In this document: positions 16,230-27,382 of the stretch, piece after piece
Layout of the letters: each line of letters opens with the position of its first letter
How positions within the stretch are numbered: position 1 is the stretch's first letter
Assembly: GCA_041574955.1 (NCBI GenBank)
Contig: JBFGNS010000029.1
Location: 1 to 32,325, forward strand
Direction of reading: 5' to 3'
Length of the DNA: 32,325 nt
Origin: CALZJC01 sp041574955
Lineage (GTDB): Bacteria > Acidobacteriota > Thermoanaerobaculia > Multivoradales > JAHEKO01
The notes under the pieces: model-generated
Told to the model about the DNA's origin: nothing
Seen by the model: only the letters and a program-made list of their open reading frames with translations
The model's database searches: none
Program-made: the position numbers and the translations under genes

Positions 16230-16261
16230 GCCTCCACTGGTGAGGCTCGATCGGGCGAGCC
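16230..16261. promoter_or_regulatory. Two overlapping inverted repeats in the hrcA upstream region
   Basis: GCCTC at 16230-16234 pairs with GAGGC at 16242-16246 (7-nt centre). GGCTCG at 16244-16249 pairs exactly with CGAGCC at 16256-16261 (6-nt centre). They lie 40-71 bp before the hrcA ATG, downstream of a candidate -10 at 16292-16297, so they could be an operator or alternative hairpins in the mRNA leader. They bear no resemblance to CIRCE. Confidence 0.4.
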
Positions 16262-16291
16262 CCGGACGGCCGCCCGAGGCGACCGGCCCTG

Positions 16292-16297
16292 ATTCTA
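16292..16297 (-). promoter_or_regulatory. Candidate -10 box for the hrcA operon
   Basis: TAGAAT on the minus strand (5 of 6 to TATAAT), about 100 bp before the hrcA ATG. The hexamer 17 bp upstream, CTCGTT, is a poor -35. It is the most AT-rich site in the divergent hrcA/mglA region. Confidence 0.4.
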
Positions 16298-16379
16298 ACG
16301 CAGCCCGGCGCGAGAACGAGAGCGCGCGGCGACGGGCAGCGGCTCGGCGCGGGCGCCGCCGGCCGGTCCGGTGCGGTGC

Positions 16380-16385
16380 TAAGAT
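16380..16385 (+). promoter_or_regulatory. Candidate -10 box for mglA
   Basis: TAAGAT, 4 of 6 to consensus, ends 29 bp before the mglA GTG. No -35 match is visible. An in-frame ATG at 16384 overlaps it, but would add 10-odd residues not resembling MglA. Confidence 0.35.
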
Positions 16386-16414
16386 GCTTCGGCCGGCGCG
16401 CCGCCGGTACAGCC

Positions 16415-17380
16415 GTGGCCTCCCTCAACTACAGCACGATGCAGATGACGACGAAGATCGTCTATTACGGCCCCGGTCTGTGCGGCAAGACCACCAACCT
16501 CCAGCACATCTACGACCACAGCACGCCGCACTCGCGCGGCGAGATGGTGTCGCTCGAGACCCAGGCGGACCGCACGCTGTTCTTCGACCTGCTGCCGCTC
16601 GAGGTCGGCACGATCGCCGGCTTCCGCACGCGCATCCAGCTCTACACGGTGCCCGGCCAGGTGTTCTACAACACCACCCGCAAGCTGGTGCTGAAAGGGG
16701 CCGACGGCATCGTCTTCGTCGCCGACTCCCAGCGTTCGATGCTCGACGCCAACCTCGAATCGCTGCACAACCTGGAAGCCAACCTGGCAGAGATCGGAAT
16801 CCTGGTCGACACCGTGCCGATCTTCCTGCAGTTCAACAAGCGGGATCTGTCGGACATCTTCTCGGTCGACGAGATGAACCAGATCCTCAACCGTCGCGAC
16901 TGGCCGCACATGGAGGCGTCGGCGATCAACGGCGTCGGGGTGTTCGAGACGCTGCGCGGCATCTCCAAGATGGCGCTGCTGTCGCTCAAGAAACAGCTCG
17001 AAGCGCCGCGTCTGCGCCAGGCGGCGACGGCCGGGCGGCTATCGACGGCGACCGCGACCGTGCCGCCCCGCCGCGCGCCGGCGGACGCCCAGACGGTGAC
17101 GGCGCCACCGGCCGACACGCCGTCCGCCACCGCCTTCGAGCCGCCGGCGGCCGGCGGCGGCGGCGGCAACGGCCGTCGCGAGGTGCACCGCAGCCTGCAT
17201 CTGAGGCTGCCGCGCGGCGAGCTGGAGCGCGCCACCGCGGTGGCTCTCGACCTCCAGATCGAGGACGCCGACCAGCGCATCGTGCACCGGGTGCGCGACT
17301 ACCGGCTGGCGCTCGACGAGCGCGGCCGCGGCGAGGATGTCGTCGTGCGGCTGCAGATCGCTCTCGACGGCGAGGAGTAG
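16415..17380 (+). CDS. mglA: MglA-type polarity GTPase with C-terminal extension domain
   Basis: A Ras-like GTPase that sets cell polarity for gliding and type IV pilus motility. Of 321 aa, residues 1-193 are a complete MglA: P-loop GPGLCGKTT (19-27), switch region with ADRTLFFDLLPLEVG (51-65), the MglA hallmark TVPGQVFY (78-85) and specificity motif NKRD (141-144). Beyond this, typical MglA ends. Here a proline/alanine/threonine-rich linker (about 200-255, with a run of five glycines) leads to a compact, probably beta-rich domain (256-321; HRSLHLRLPRGELERATAVA and DVVVRLQIALD). The start is GTG at 16415, aligning MASLNYSTMQMTTKIVYYG with known MglA N-termini. No mglB partner is adjacent. Together with pilT it supports polar pilus-driven motility. 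Confidence 0.93.
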   Translation: MASLNYSTMQMTTKIVYYGPGLCGKTTNLQHIYDHSTPHSRGEMVSLETQADRTLFFDLLPLEVGTIAGFRTRIQLYTVPGQVFYNTTRKLVLKGADGIVFVADSQRSMLDANLESLHNLEANLAEIGILVDTVPIFLQFNKRDLSDIFSVDEMNQILNRRDWPHMEASAINGVGVFETLRGISKMALLSLKKQLEAPRLRQAATAGRLSTATATVPPRRAPADAQTVTAPPADTPSATAFEPPAAGGGGGNGRREVHRSLHLRLPRGELERATAVALDLQIEDADQRIVHRVRDYRLALDERGRGEDVVVRLQIALDGEE

Positions 17381-17486
17381 ACGGCGGCGCACGGCAGCGG
17401 CCGGCGCGACCGTCCCAGCGTAGGGTTCCAGCCGTGCACCGTCACCGCCCGTCGCCGCCACAGCCGCCGGCGCCCCCTCAGTCACC

Positions 17487-17945
17487 ATGAAGTGTCCCTA
17501 CTGCGGCAAGAAGAAGGACCGCGTGGTCGACTCGCGCGAGGTGCGCGAGGGCGCCACCATCCGCCGCCGGCGGCAGTGTATTTCGTGCGGCCGGCGCTTT
17601 ACCTCCTACGAGCGCATCGAAGACATCCCCTACATGGTGGTGAAGAACGACGGCAACCGCGAGGAGTTCGACCGCGGCAAGCTGCTCGCCGGGCTGCACA
17701 AGGCGTGCGAAAAGCGGCCCGTGCCTTCCAGGCAGCTCGTCGAGATCGTCGACGCCATCGAGCAGAAGCTGCACGAGGGCGAGGACCGCGAGATCTCCAC
17801 CCGCGAGATCGGCGCCCACGTCATGGAGGCGCTGCGCGACCTGGACCAGGTTGCCTACGTGCGGTTCGCCTCGGTCTATCGCAAGTTCGAGGACATCGAC
17901 GCCTTCCTGGCCGAACTCAACCAGCTGCTGCGCCACCGCTCCTGA
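17487..17945 (+). CDS. nrdR: Transcriptional repressor NrdR
   Basis: A nucleotide-sensing repressor of ribonucleotide reductase genes. The 152-aa protein has an N-terminal zinc ribbon with two CxxC pairs (MKCPYCGKKKDRVVDSRE and RRRQCISCGRRFTSYER), followed by the ATP-cone domain that binds ATP or dATP (YMVVKNDGNREEFDRGKLLA through AYVRFASVYRKFED). All hallmarks and the length are normal. ATG at 17487 begins the zinc ribbon directly; there is no clear Shine-Dalgarno sequence. No nrd genes are in the window. It lies 106 bp after mglA and 6 bp before lon, and is probably co-transcribed with lon and thiL. Confidence 0.97.
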   Translation: MKCPYCGKKKDRVVDSREVREGATIRRRRQCISCGRRFTSYERIEDIPYMVVKNDGNREEFDRGKLLAGLHKACEKRPVPSRQLVEIVDAIEQKLHEGEDREISTREIGAHVMEALRDLDQVAYVRFASVYRKFEDIDAFLAELNQLLRHRS

Positions 17946-17951
17946 TCCGCC

Positions 17952-20317
<2,366 letters not shown>

Positions 20318-20321
<4 letters not shown>

Positions 20322-21304
20322 CCGGCGAAGACCGGCTGATCGACTGGCTCCGCCGGCGTCTGCGGCGGAGCGGCGCGGATCTGCTCGGCGACGACGCCGC
20401 GGTGCTGCCGGCGCCGCTGCCCGAGGTGGTCACCGTGGATCAGCAGATCGCCGGCGTCCACTTCCCGCCCGACCTCGATCCGGCGGCGGTGGCGCGCCGT
20501 CTGGTGGCGGTCGCGCTCTCCGACCTGGCAGCGATGGGGGCGCAGCCGGGGTACGCCTTTCTCGCGCTCGGCCTGCCGCCCGGCAGCGATCCCCGCCGCC
20601 TGTTCGCCGCCCTGGTTGCCGCCTGCCAGGCCGCCGGGCTGACCCTGGCCGGCGGCGACGTGGCGCGCAGCGACCGGTTGACCGCGGCGCTCACCCTGAC
20701 CGGCGTACGGTACCCGGGCGGCCGCCTGGTGCGGCGCGGCGACGCCCGTTGCGGCGACCGGCTGTGGGCCGGTGGCACCCTCGGCGAGTCGGCCGTGGGA
20801 CGGCGGCTGGTCGAGCGCGGCGCCCGGCTGCGCGGCGGCGGAGCCACCCTGCCGCCGGAGTTCCGCTCGCCGAGCTCGCAGCGGCGGGTCGCCGCCCGCG
20901 CGGTGCGGCGGCACCTGGCCCCCCGGGCCCAGATCGAGCTCGGCCGCTGGCTCGCGGGACGCCGCCGCGCCGCCGCCATCGACGTCTCCGACGGCCTGGC
21001 TCTCGATCTCGCGCGGCTGTGCCGCGAAGGCGGCGTCGGCGCGCGCCTCGACGCGGCGCGCATCCCGCTGGCTGGCGGCATCGAACCGCTGGCCCGCAGG
21101 CTGGGCGCCGAGCCGCTGCAGCTGGCGCTGAGCGGGGGCGAAGACTACGTGCTGCTGTTCGCGCTGCCGCCGGGGGTGCGGCCGCCACACCATCTCGGCG
21201 CGCGGCGCATCGGCGAGATCACACGCCGCGACCTGGTGCTCGCCGACCGAGGTGGCTCACACCCGCTGCCCGCCGCCGGCTGGGACCATCTCGCGAAGCG
21301 CTAG
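20318..21304 (+). CDS. thiL: Thiamine-monophosphate kinase
   Basis: Phosphorylates thiamine monophosphate to thiamine diphosphate, the last step of cofactor synthesis. The 328-aa protein is of the PurM/ThiL fold: GDDAAVLPAPLPEVVTVDQ with the metal- and ATP-binding Asp residues, GVHF, ALSDLAAMGAQP, LAGGDVARSD, the central glycine-rich segment, AIDVSDGLALDLARLC, and the C-terminal ALSGGEDYVLLFAL. The usual DTLVEGVHF reads DQQIAGVHF, a modest deviation. The start is GTG at 20318, sharing GTGA with the lon stop, so translation is coupled to lon. Its 3' end converges on the tandem-HTH gene with only 22 bp between, and no terminator was recognised there. Confidence 0.93.
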
Positions 21305-21326
21305 CCCGAGCTTCGATGCGTTGGCC

Positions 21327-22100
21327 CTACAAGCCCCTCACCGGGCTCCGCCAGGGACCCTTGAGCGCTTTCACCAACGCATTCACCTGTTTGGCCAGCC
21401 TCGCCTGCTGGCGCTCGAGAGCGCGCAACCGCACCGCCATCGCCTTGTCGCCGCCGGCAGTCTTCTTGCCGCTGCCCTTGCGGCGGCCGCGCCGGGACTC
21501 CTTGCGCAGCTGCTCAAACACCGGCACCGCCTCCGGCAGGTAGCGACGCTTGCGGCCGGTGCCGCGCGACGGGATGCGATCACCGTACAGCTTCACGTAG
21601 CGCAGCAGCGTGGGGTAGGAGATGCCCGTACGCCGGCCGATCTCGGACAGCGACAGTAGACCCTCGGGCGTGCCGCCGCGCGGCTTGCGCGTCTTGCGGC
21701 TGGCGGCGGCCGCCGTGCCGGCCTTGCGCGGCCGGCCTCGTTTCTTGAGGTTCTCCTTCTTGATCTGCTGGAACACCGGCAGCGCCTTTGCCGGATACCG
21801 CTGCTTGCGCCCGCTGCCGACCGACGGGATGCGGCTCTGATACTCCTTCTTGTAGCGCTGCAAGGTCGGCATCGAGATGCCGGTGCGCTTGGAGACCTCG
21901 GTGAGGGTCAGCAGCTCGCTCGCCGCCGTCCGCTTCGCCGCCCGCGGCTTGCGGGTCGCGCGCTTCTTGCTCGCTGTCTTGCGCTTCTTCGCGCCGCTCT
22001 TGGCAGGAGCTCGCTTCTTCGACGTCCGCTTCGCGGTCGACTTCTTTGACGCACTCGACGACTTCCGCGCGCGCTTGCGCGCAGCCTTGGCTTTAGCCAT
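21327..22100 (-). CDS. Histone-H1-like protein with AT-hook and two MerR-like HTH domains
   Basis: A 257-aa, extremely basic protein, probably a nucleoid-associated or architectural DNA-binding protein. Residues 1-60 are a Lys/Ala/Arg/Ser tail of the histone H1/AlgP kind. Residues 63-117 and 148-202 are two copies of one domain that match at 33 of 55 positions without gaps. Each begins LLxLxE, has the helix-turn-helix TGISxPTLxRY, a basic wing RIPSxGxGRKxRY and a closing helix PVFxQ. The fold resembles the MerR/excisionase winged HTH. Between them lies an AT-hook, KKRGRPRK (119-126). A C-terminal helix (219-247; LRALERQQARLAKQVNALVK) may be a coiled coil. ATG at 22100 has AGGAGG upstream and a near-consensus promoter, suggesting high expression. 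I know no named family with this exact architecture. Confidence 0.85.
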   Translation of the reverse strand: MAKAKAARKRARKSSSASKKSTAKRTSKKRAPAKSGAKKRKTASKKRATRKPRAAKRTAASELLTLTEVSKRTGISMPTLQRYKKEYQSRIPSVGSGRKQRYPAKALPVFQQIKKENLKKRGRPRKAGTAAAASRKTRKPRGGTPEGLLSLSEIGRRTGISYPTLLRYVKLYGDRIPSRGTGRKRRYLPEAVPVFEQLRKESRRGRRKGSGKKTAGGDKAMAVRLRALERQQARLAKQVNALVKALKGPWRSPVRGL

Positions 22101-22156
22101 CTGAAAGGCCTCCTCCGTGATTTCTAAATGTCACTGATATTCCGGACCCGAGCTGG

Positions 22157-22185
22157 ATTATCAAGTAGAACTGTTTGCCTGTCAA
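22157..22185 (-). promoter_or_regulatory. Strong sigma-70-type promoter of the tandem-HTH gene
   Basis: On the minus strand, TTGACA (22180-22185), 17 bp, then GATAAT (22157-22162): perfect -35, 5 of 6 for the -10, ideal spacing. It lies in the most AT-rich patch of the window. The predicted start near 22150 gives a leader of about 50 nt containing AGGAGG. Confidence 0.8.
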
Positions 22186-22301
22186 CCGCAGCTTCATCTT
22201 GGTATTGCCGCCGCCGCTCGAGCGGCAGGGCACCGCCGGCGAACGACGGTCGCCGGCGCGTGACCTCGCAGCGGCCGCTTCCGGGCGGCTGGCCGCCGGG
22301 G

Positions 22302-22330
22302 TTGACTCCGCCAAAGTCTCGATGTATCCT
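22302..22330 (+). promoter_or_regulatory. Sigma-70-type promoter of the ArsR-methyltransferase gene
   Basis: TTGACT (22302-22307), exactly 17 bp, TATCCT (22325-22330). The -35 is 5 of 6 and the -10 is 4 of 6. The predicted transcript start, near 22337, is only about 3 nt before the ATG at 22340, so the mRNA would be almost leaderless. Confidence 0.7.
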
Positions 22331-22344
22331 TCCATCCGGATGGA
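22331..22344. promoter_or_regulatory. Perfect 14-bp palindrome over the start site (candidate operator)
   Basis: TCCATCCGGATGGA is a perfect palindrome directly after the -10 box and across the ATG of the ArsR-methyltransferase gene. ArsR-family repressors bind such dyads over their own promoters, so this is a likely autoregulatory site. The assignment is inferred. Confidence 0.6.
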
Positions 22345-23338
22345 CGGAAGAAGCAACTCCCGGCGGCCCCTCTTCGACTATCTGGCGGAGCTCAACGACG
22401 CGATCCGCTGCCGCCTTCTGCTGGCGCTCGAAGGCGAGGAGCTGACGGTCTCGGAGCTCTGCCAGGTGCTGCAGCTGCCGCAATCGACCGCCAGCCGCCA
22501 CCTCGCCACGCTGGCGGCCGGCGGCTGGATCACCTATCGCAAGGAAGGCACGGCCAGAAGGTACCGCGCGCTCATCGACGAGCTGCCGGCCGCCGCCCGT
22601 GAGCTCTGGTTGGTGCTGCGTCAGGAGGTGTCCGCCGGCCGTGCCGCGGCGCACGATCGGCGACGGCTGCGTGACGTCGTGGCACGCCGCCGCAGCCGTT
22701 CGCAGGAGTTCTTCTCCACCGCCGCCGAGCGCTGGTCCGAGCTGCGCCGCGAGCTGTTCGGCCAGCGGTTCGAAGCCGCGGCGCTGACCGGCTTGCTGAA
22801 CCCCGACTGGACGGTGGCGGACCTCGGCTGCGGCAGCGGCGAGCTGAGCCTGCTGCTGGCCGGCGGCGCCGGACGGGTGATCGCGGTCGACGACTCGGAG
22901 GCCATGCTGCAAGCGGCCCGCGGCCGGATCAACGGCCAGCGCAACATCGAGCTTCGGCACGGCCGGTTGGAGGCCCTGCCGATAGCGGACGGCGAGCTCG
23001 ACGCGGCGACGCTGGTGCTGGTGCTGCACCACCTGCCGGAGCCGGGCGCCGCGATCGTCGAGGCGGCGCGCACCCTCAAGCCGGGTGGACGGCTGCTGAT
23101 CGTGGACATGCTGCCGCACGAGCGCGACGAGTACCAGGACGACATGGGACACGTCTGGCTGGGCTTCGAGCCCGACCAGATCAACGCCTGGCTGCGCGAC
23201 GCCGGCCTGCGGCGACCGCGCCTGCGGTCGCTGCCCACCGATCCGGCCGCCAAGGGCCCGGCGCTGTTCGCCGCCGTCGGCGACCGCGCCGCCGGCCGCG
23301 GCGGCCGAGCGCCGAAAGCCAGGAGCAAGAAACGATAG
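22340..23338 (+). CDS. ArsR-family regulator fused to a SAM-dependent methyltransferase
   Basis: A 332-aa two-domain protein. Residues 10-80 are an ArsR winged helix (DAIRCRLLLALEGEELTVSE, then LPQSTASRHLATLAAGGWI and a wing RKEGTARRYRAL). Residues about 145-310 are a class I methyltransferase with motif I VADLGCGSGEL, the acidic loop VIAVDDSEAML, ALPIADGELDAATLVLVLHH and LKPGGRLLIVDM. The metal-binding ELCVCDL motif of SmtB/ArsR is not kept (ELCQVLQL), so metal sensing is unlikely. The gene lies directly upstream of ahcY, and similar fusions accompany methionine-cycle genes elsewhere. The domain may therefore sense SAM or S-adenosylhomocysteine rather than, or as well as, methylate a substrate. 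ATG at 22340 is chosen over longer in-frame starts because it follows the promoter and palindrome. Confidence 0.9.
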   Translation: MDGRSNSRRPLFDYLAELNDAIRCRLLLALEGEELTVSELCQVLQLPQSTASRHLATLAAGGWITYRKEGTARRYRALIDELPAAARELWLVLRQEVSAGRAAAHDRRRLRDVVARRRSRSQEFFSTAAERWSELRRELFGQRFEAAALTGLLNPDWTVADLGCGSGELSLLLAGGAGRVIAVDDSEAMLQAARGRINGQRNIELRHGRLEALPIADGELDAATLVLVLHHLPEPGAAIVEAARTLKPGGRLLIVDMLPHERDEYQDDMGHVWLGFEPDQINAWLRDAGLRRPRLRSLPTDPAAKGPALFAAVGDRAAGRGGRAPKARSKKR

Positions 23339-23378
23339 CAACCCCCCTGCCCGCGAGGCGGAAAGGAGAGACTGACCG

Positions 23379-24863
<1,485 letters not shown>

Positions 24864-24912
24864 TCCCGCCTTCCCGGGTCGCGGCGCGCCGCGGCCCGTT
24901 CTCGATAACGAC

Positions 24913-24950
24913 CGGCCGGCGTCCCCAGGGGGCGCCGGCCGTTTCGTTTC
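24913..24950 (+). terminator. Intrinsic terminator after ahcY
   Basis: A perfect 9-bp stem, CGGCCGGCG (24913-24921) with CGCCGGCCG (24933-24941), around an 11-nt centre TCCCCAGGGGG that can pair further. The T-rich run TTTCGTTTC follows. It is the clearest terminator in the window and insulates ahcY from the membrane-protein genes. Confidence 0.8.
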
Positions 24951-24963
24951 GGCCGCCGCCGGA

Positions 24964-24969
24964 TAGACT
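24964..24969 (+). promoter_or_regulatory. Candidate -10 box for the YfhO-like gene
   Basis: TAGACT, 24 bp before the ATG at 24994 and just after the ahcY terminator. The -35 region overlaps the terminator T-run and is not a good match. Confidence 0.4.
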
Positions 24970-24993
24970 CGCGAGCGCCGCCCTGCCCACGCG

Positions 24994-27351
24994 ATGAGCC
25001 ATCCGGTGTCGAGCTCCCGCAGCTTCAGGCTGCACTACGTCCTGCCCACCCTGCTGCTGCTGGCGGCCGCCGTGCTGCCGCTGGTGGGCGGCTGGCGCAC
25101 CCTCTACCTGCGGGACGTCGCCAACGCCCACCTGGAGATGAAGTGGGTGCAGGCGGAGGCCATGGCCGAGGGCCGGATACCGCGCATCGACCCGTACCGC
25201 GCCGGCGGCCAGCCGCATCTCGGCAACCCCAACACGGTGCCGCTGTACCCCGACAACCTGCTGTACCTGGTGGCGCCGCTGTTCTGGGCGTTCAACGCCC
25301 ACTTCTGGATCCATCTGCTGCTGGCGCCGTTCGCCTTCTACGCCCTGGCGCGCGCCTGGGGGCTGGGGCGCGAGGCGTCTTGGGCGGCCGGAGCGATCTG
25401 GGCGACCAGCGGCTACTACCTGTCCAACCTCAACCTGTACAACCTCGTCGGCGGCGTCACGCTGGCGCCGGCGCTCGTCGCCGCCGGCCTGGTGCTGGCG
25501 CGGCGGCCGACCGCCGGCCGCTTCGCCGCCACCGCCGCGCTGTGGGCCCTGGTGCTGCTCGCTGGCGATCCGATGACGGCGGCGCTCACCGGTCTGCTGA
25601 CCGCCAGCGCGGTCCTGGTGCGCCACGGCTGGCGGCCGCTGGTCGGCTGGCCGTTGGTGCTGGCGATCGCCGGCGGCACCCTGCTGGCCGCTCCCCAGCT
25701 GGTCGAATTCCAGCGTATCCTGGCGCTGTCGTTCCGCGGCCATTGGGGCTACTCCGCGACCGCCGCGATGGCCGCCAGCTGGAACCCGGCGACCGTCGCG
25801 GACTGGCTGATCCCGTTCGCCTTCGGCCGACCCGATCTCGGCTTCTGGGGACACAGCTTCTTCCAGGGCAGCCTGCCGCTCTACTTCTCGCTCTACCCGG
25901 GGCTGCTGGCCCTGGCGCTGGCGGCGGCCAGCGGACGGCCGCGCGGCCGCGCCGCGCTGTGGTCGTGGGCGCTCGTCGCCGGCGGCCTGTTCTTCGCCCT
26001 CGGCAGCTTCAACCCGCTGGTCCGCTGGCTGGCCGGAGCGCTGCCGGCCAACCCGCTGCGCCTGCCGACCAAGCTGTGGCTGGCGGTGGCGATCGGCGCC
26101 GCCCTGCTGTGCGGCCTGGGCTTCGAGCGGCTGCTCGAGGGGCGCCGCACCCTCGGCCGGCGGCTGCTGCCGGCCGCGGCGGTGGGCTTCCTGGTGGCGG
26201 CGGTGGCCGTGTGGCTGGCCGCACGGCCGCTCGGCGGCTGGCTGAGCGGCGTGATCTCGCTGCCCGACCCCAACCGGCTGGCGGGACCGATCCTCGGCCG
26301 CTGGATCGTCTGGTGCGGGCTGTCGGCGCTGCTGGCGGTGGTGCTGGCGCGCGTCGCCCGCCTCGGCAGCCGCCGGCCGCGGGTGACCGGCGCCGTGCTG
26401 CTCGGGCTGCACGTCGCGGTTCAGCTGCTGGCCCTGCGTCCGCTCCTGGCCAGCGACGAGGCCGCCTTCTACCGCGCCCGCCCGCCGCTCGCCGACCGGC
26501 TGAAAGCCGGCTCGCGAGTGGTCCACGGCGCTCACGACGGCCTGTTCGGCCCGGCCCAGATCCCGGTCGGCAGCTACCCGGACACCCGCCTGCTGTGGCG
26601 CCAGCGCCAGATGCACCGCGAGCTGTTCCCCGGTACCGGCATGCGGCTCGGGCTGCGTTACGACTTCAACATCTCGCCCGAGGGGCTCGACGCCTTCCTC
26701 ACCCGCGTCACCGCACAGACCTTCGAGCGGCTCGACGACCGGGCGCGGGTGCGGCTGCTGGCGGCCTCCGGGGTGGACTACCTGCTGCTGCCGCGCGACC
26801 TCGCGAGCGACGCGCGCGACGGCGTCGAGGAGCTGTACCGCCAGCCGTCCGTGCAGGGCGAGCTGGTGGTCTACCGCGTGTTGGGTCGGGCGGATCCGGT
26901 CCAGTTCGTCGGCCGCGTGGTCGGCTCGAACAGCCTCAACCAGGGGCTCGAGCGGCTGCTCGACCCGGCGTTCGATCCTCGTACCATGGCGGTGCTGGCA
27001 GGGACCCTGGCACCGCTCGAGGGCCCCGGCGGCCGCGCCGAGGTGGTGAGCGAGAGCGCCGAGGAGCTGGTCGTGCGGGTGGCGGCGGAGAGCGCCGGTG
27101 CGCTGGTCGTGCAGCGCGCCTTCCAGCCGCTCTACCGCGCCACGGTCGACGGCCGGCCGGCGCCGCTGGTCGCCGCCAACCTCCACCGGCTGGGCCTCGA
27201 GCTGCCGGCCGGCGACCACCAGGTGCGCATCCGGCTGGACCCGGCACCGGTGCGGCGCGGCCTGTGGCTGGCGCTCGCAGGTCTGCTCGCCCTGGCCGCC
27301 GGCGCTGCGCTGCTCCACCGCCGCGCCGGGCCCGCCCCCGGGCGACCCTGA
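24994..27351 (+). CDS. YfhO-like polytopic membrane protein (GT-C-type)
   Basis: A 785-aa integral membrane protein of the YfhO type, a group related to GT-C glycosyltransferases that use lipid-linked sugar donors at the outer face of the membrane. One N-terminal helix (about 15-33) is followed by an extracytoplasmic loop, LYLRDVANAHLEMKWVQAEA, with an aspartate placed like the catalytic one of GT-C enzymes, and NPNTVPLYPDNLLYL. About ten further helices follow, to residue 480 or so. A soluble C-terminal region contains SGVDYLLLPRDLA and QRAFQPLYRATVDGRPAPLV, a beta-rich YfhO-type tail ending in one last helix (755-775). ATG at 24994 has no strong Shine-Dalgarno sequence. The acceptor and donor are unknown. 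It heads a group of three similar membrane genes. Confidence 0.85.
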   Translation: MSHPVSSSRSFRLHYVLPTLLLLAAAVLPLVGGWRTLYLRDVANAHLEMKWVQAEAMAEGRIPRIDPYRAGGQPHLGNPNTVPLYPDNLLYLVAPLFWAFNAHFWIHLLLAPFAFYALARAWGLGREASWAAGAIWATSGYYLSNLNLYNLVGGVTLAPALVAAGLVLARRPTAGRFAATAALWALVLLAGDPMTAALTGLLTASAVLVRHGWRPLVGWPLVLAIAGGTLLAAPQLVEFQRILALSFRGHWGYSATAAMAASWNPATVADWLIPFAFGRPDLGFWGHSFFQGSLPLYFSLYPGLLALALAAASGRPRGRAALWSWALVAGGLFFALGSFNPLVRWLAGALPANPLRLPTKLWLAVAIGAALLCGLGFERLLEGRRTLGRRLLPAAAVGFLVAAVAVWLAARPLGGWLSGVISLPDPNRLAGPILGRWIVWCGLSALLAVVLARVARLGSRRPRVTGAVLLGLHVAVQLLALRPLLASDEAAFYRARPPLADRLKAGSRVVHGAHDGLFGPAQIPVGSYPDTRLLWRQRQMHRELFPGTGMRLGLRYDFNISPEGLDAFLTRVTAQTFERLDDRARVRLLAASGVDYLLLPRDLASDARDGVEELYRQPSVQGELVVYRVLGRADPVQFVGRVVGSNSLNQGLERLLDPAFDPRTMAVLAGTLAPLEGPGGRAEVVSESAEELVVRVAAESAGALVVQRAFQPLYRATVDGRPAPLVAANLHRLGLELPAGDHQVRIRLDPAPVRRGLWLALAGLLALAAGAALLHRRAGPAPGRP

Positions 27352-27363
27352 GCGCGCTTCCGC

Positions 27364-27369
27364 TACACT
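27364..27369 (+). promoter_or_regulatory. Candidate -10 box for the second membrane gene
   Basis: TACACT ends 13 bp before the GTG at 27383, in the 31-bp gap after the YfhO-like gene. A start from it would give a leader of about 7 nt. There is no recognisable -35. Confidence 0.35.
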
Positions 27370-27382
27370 CCGCCCGGCCGCC

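Noticed and set aside
16374..16382. CIRCE-like half site CGGTGCTAA near mglA
   Set aside because: It matches the right half GAGTGCTAA at 7 of 9 positions, but no left half TTAGCACTC lies 9 bp away. It is also far from the hrcA start.
23339..23378. SAH riboswitch before ahcY
   Set aside because: Only 40 bp separate ahcY from the preceding gene and most of it is the ribosome binding region; there is no room for the aptamer.
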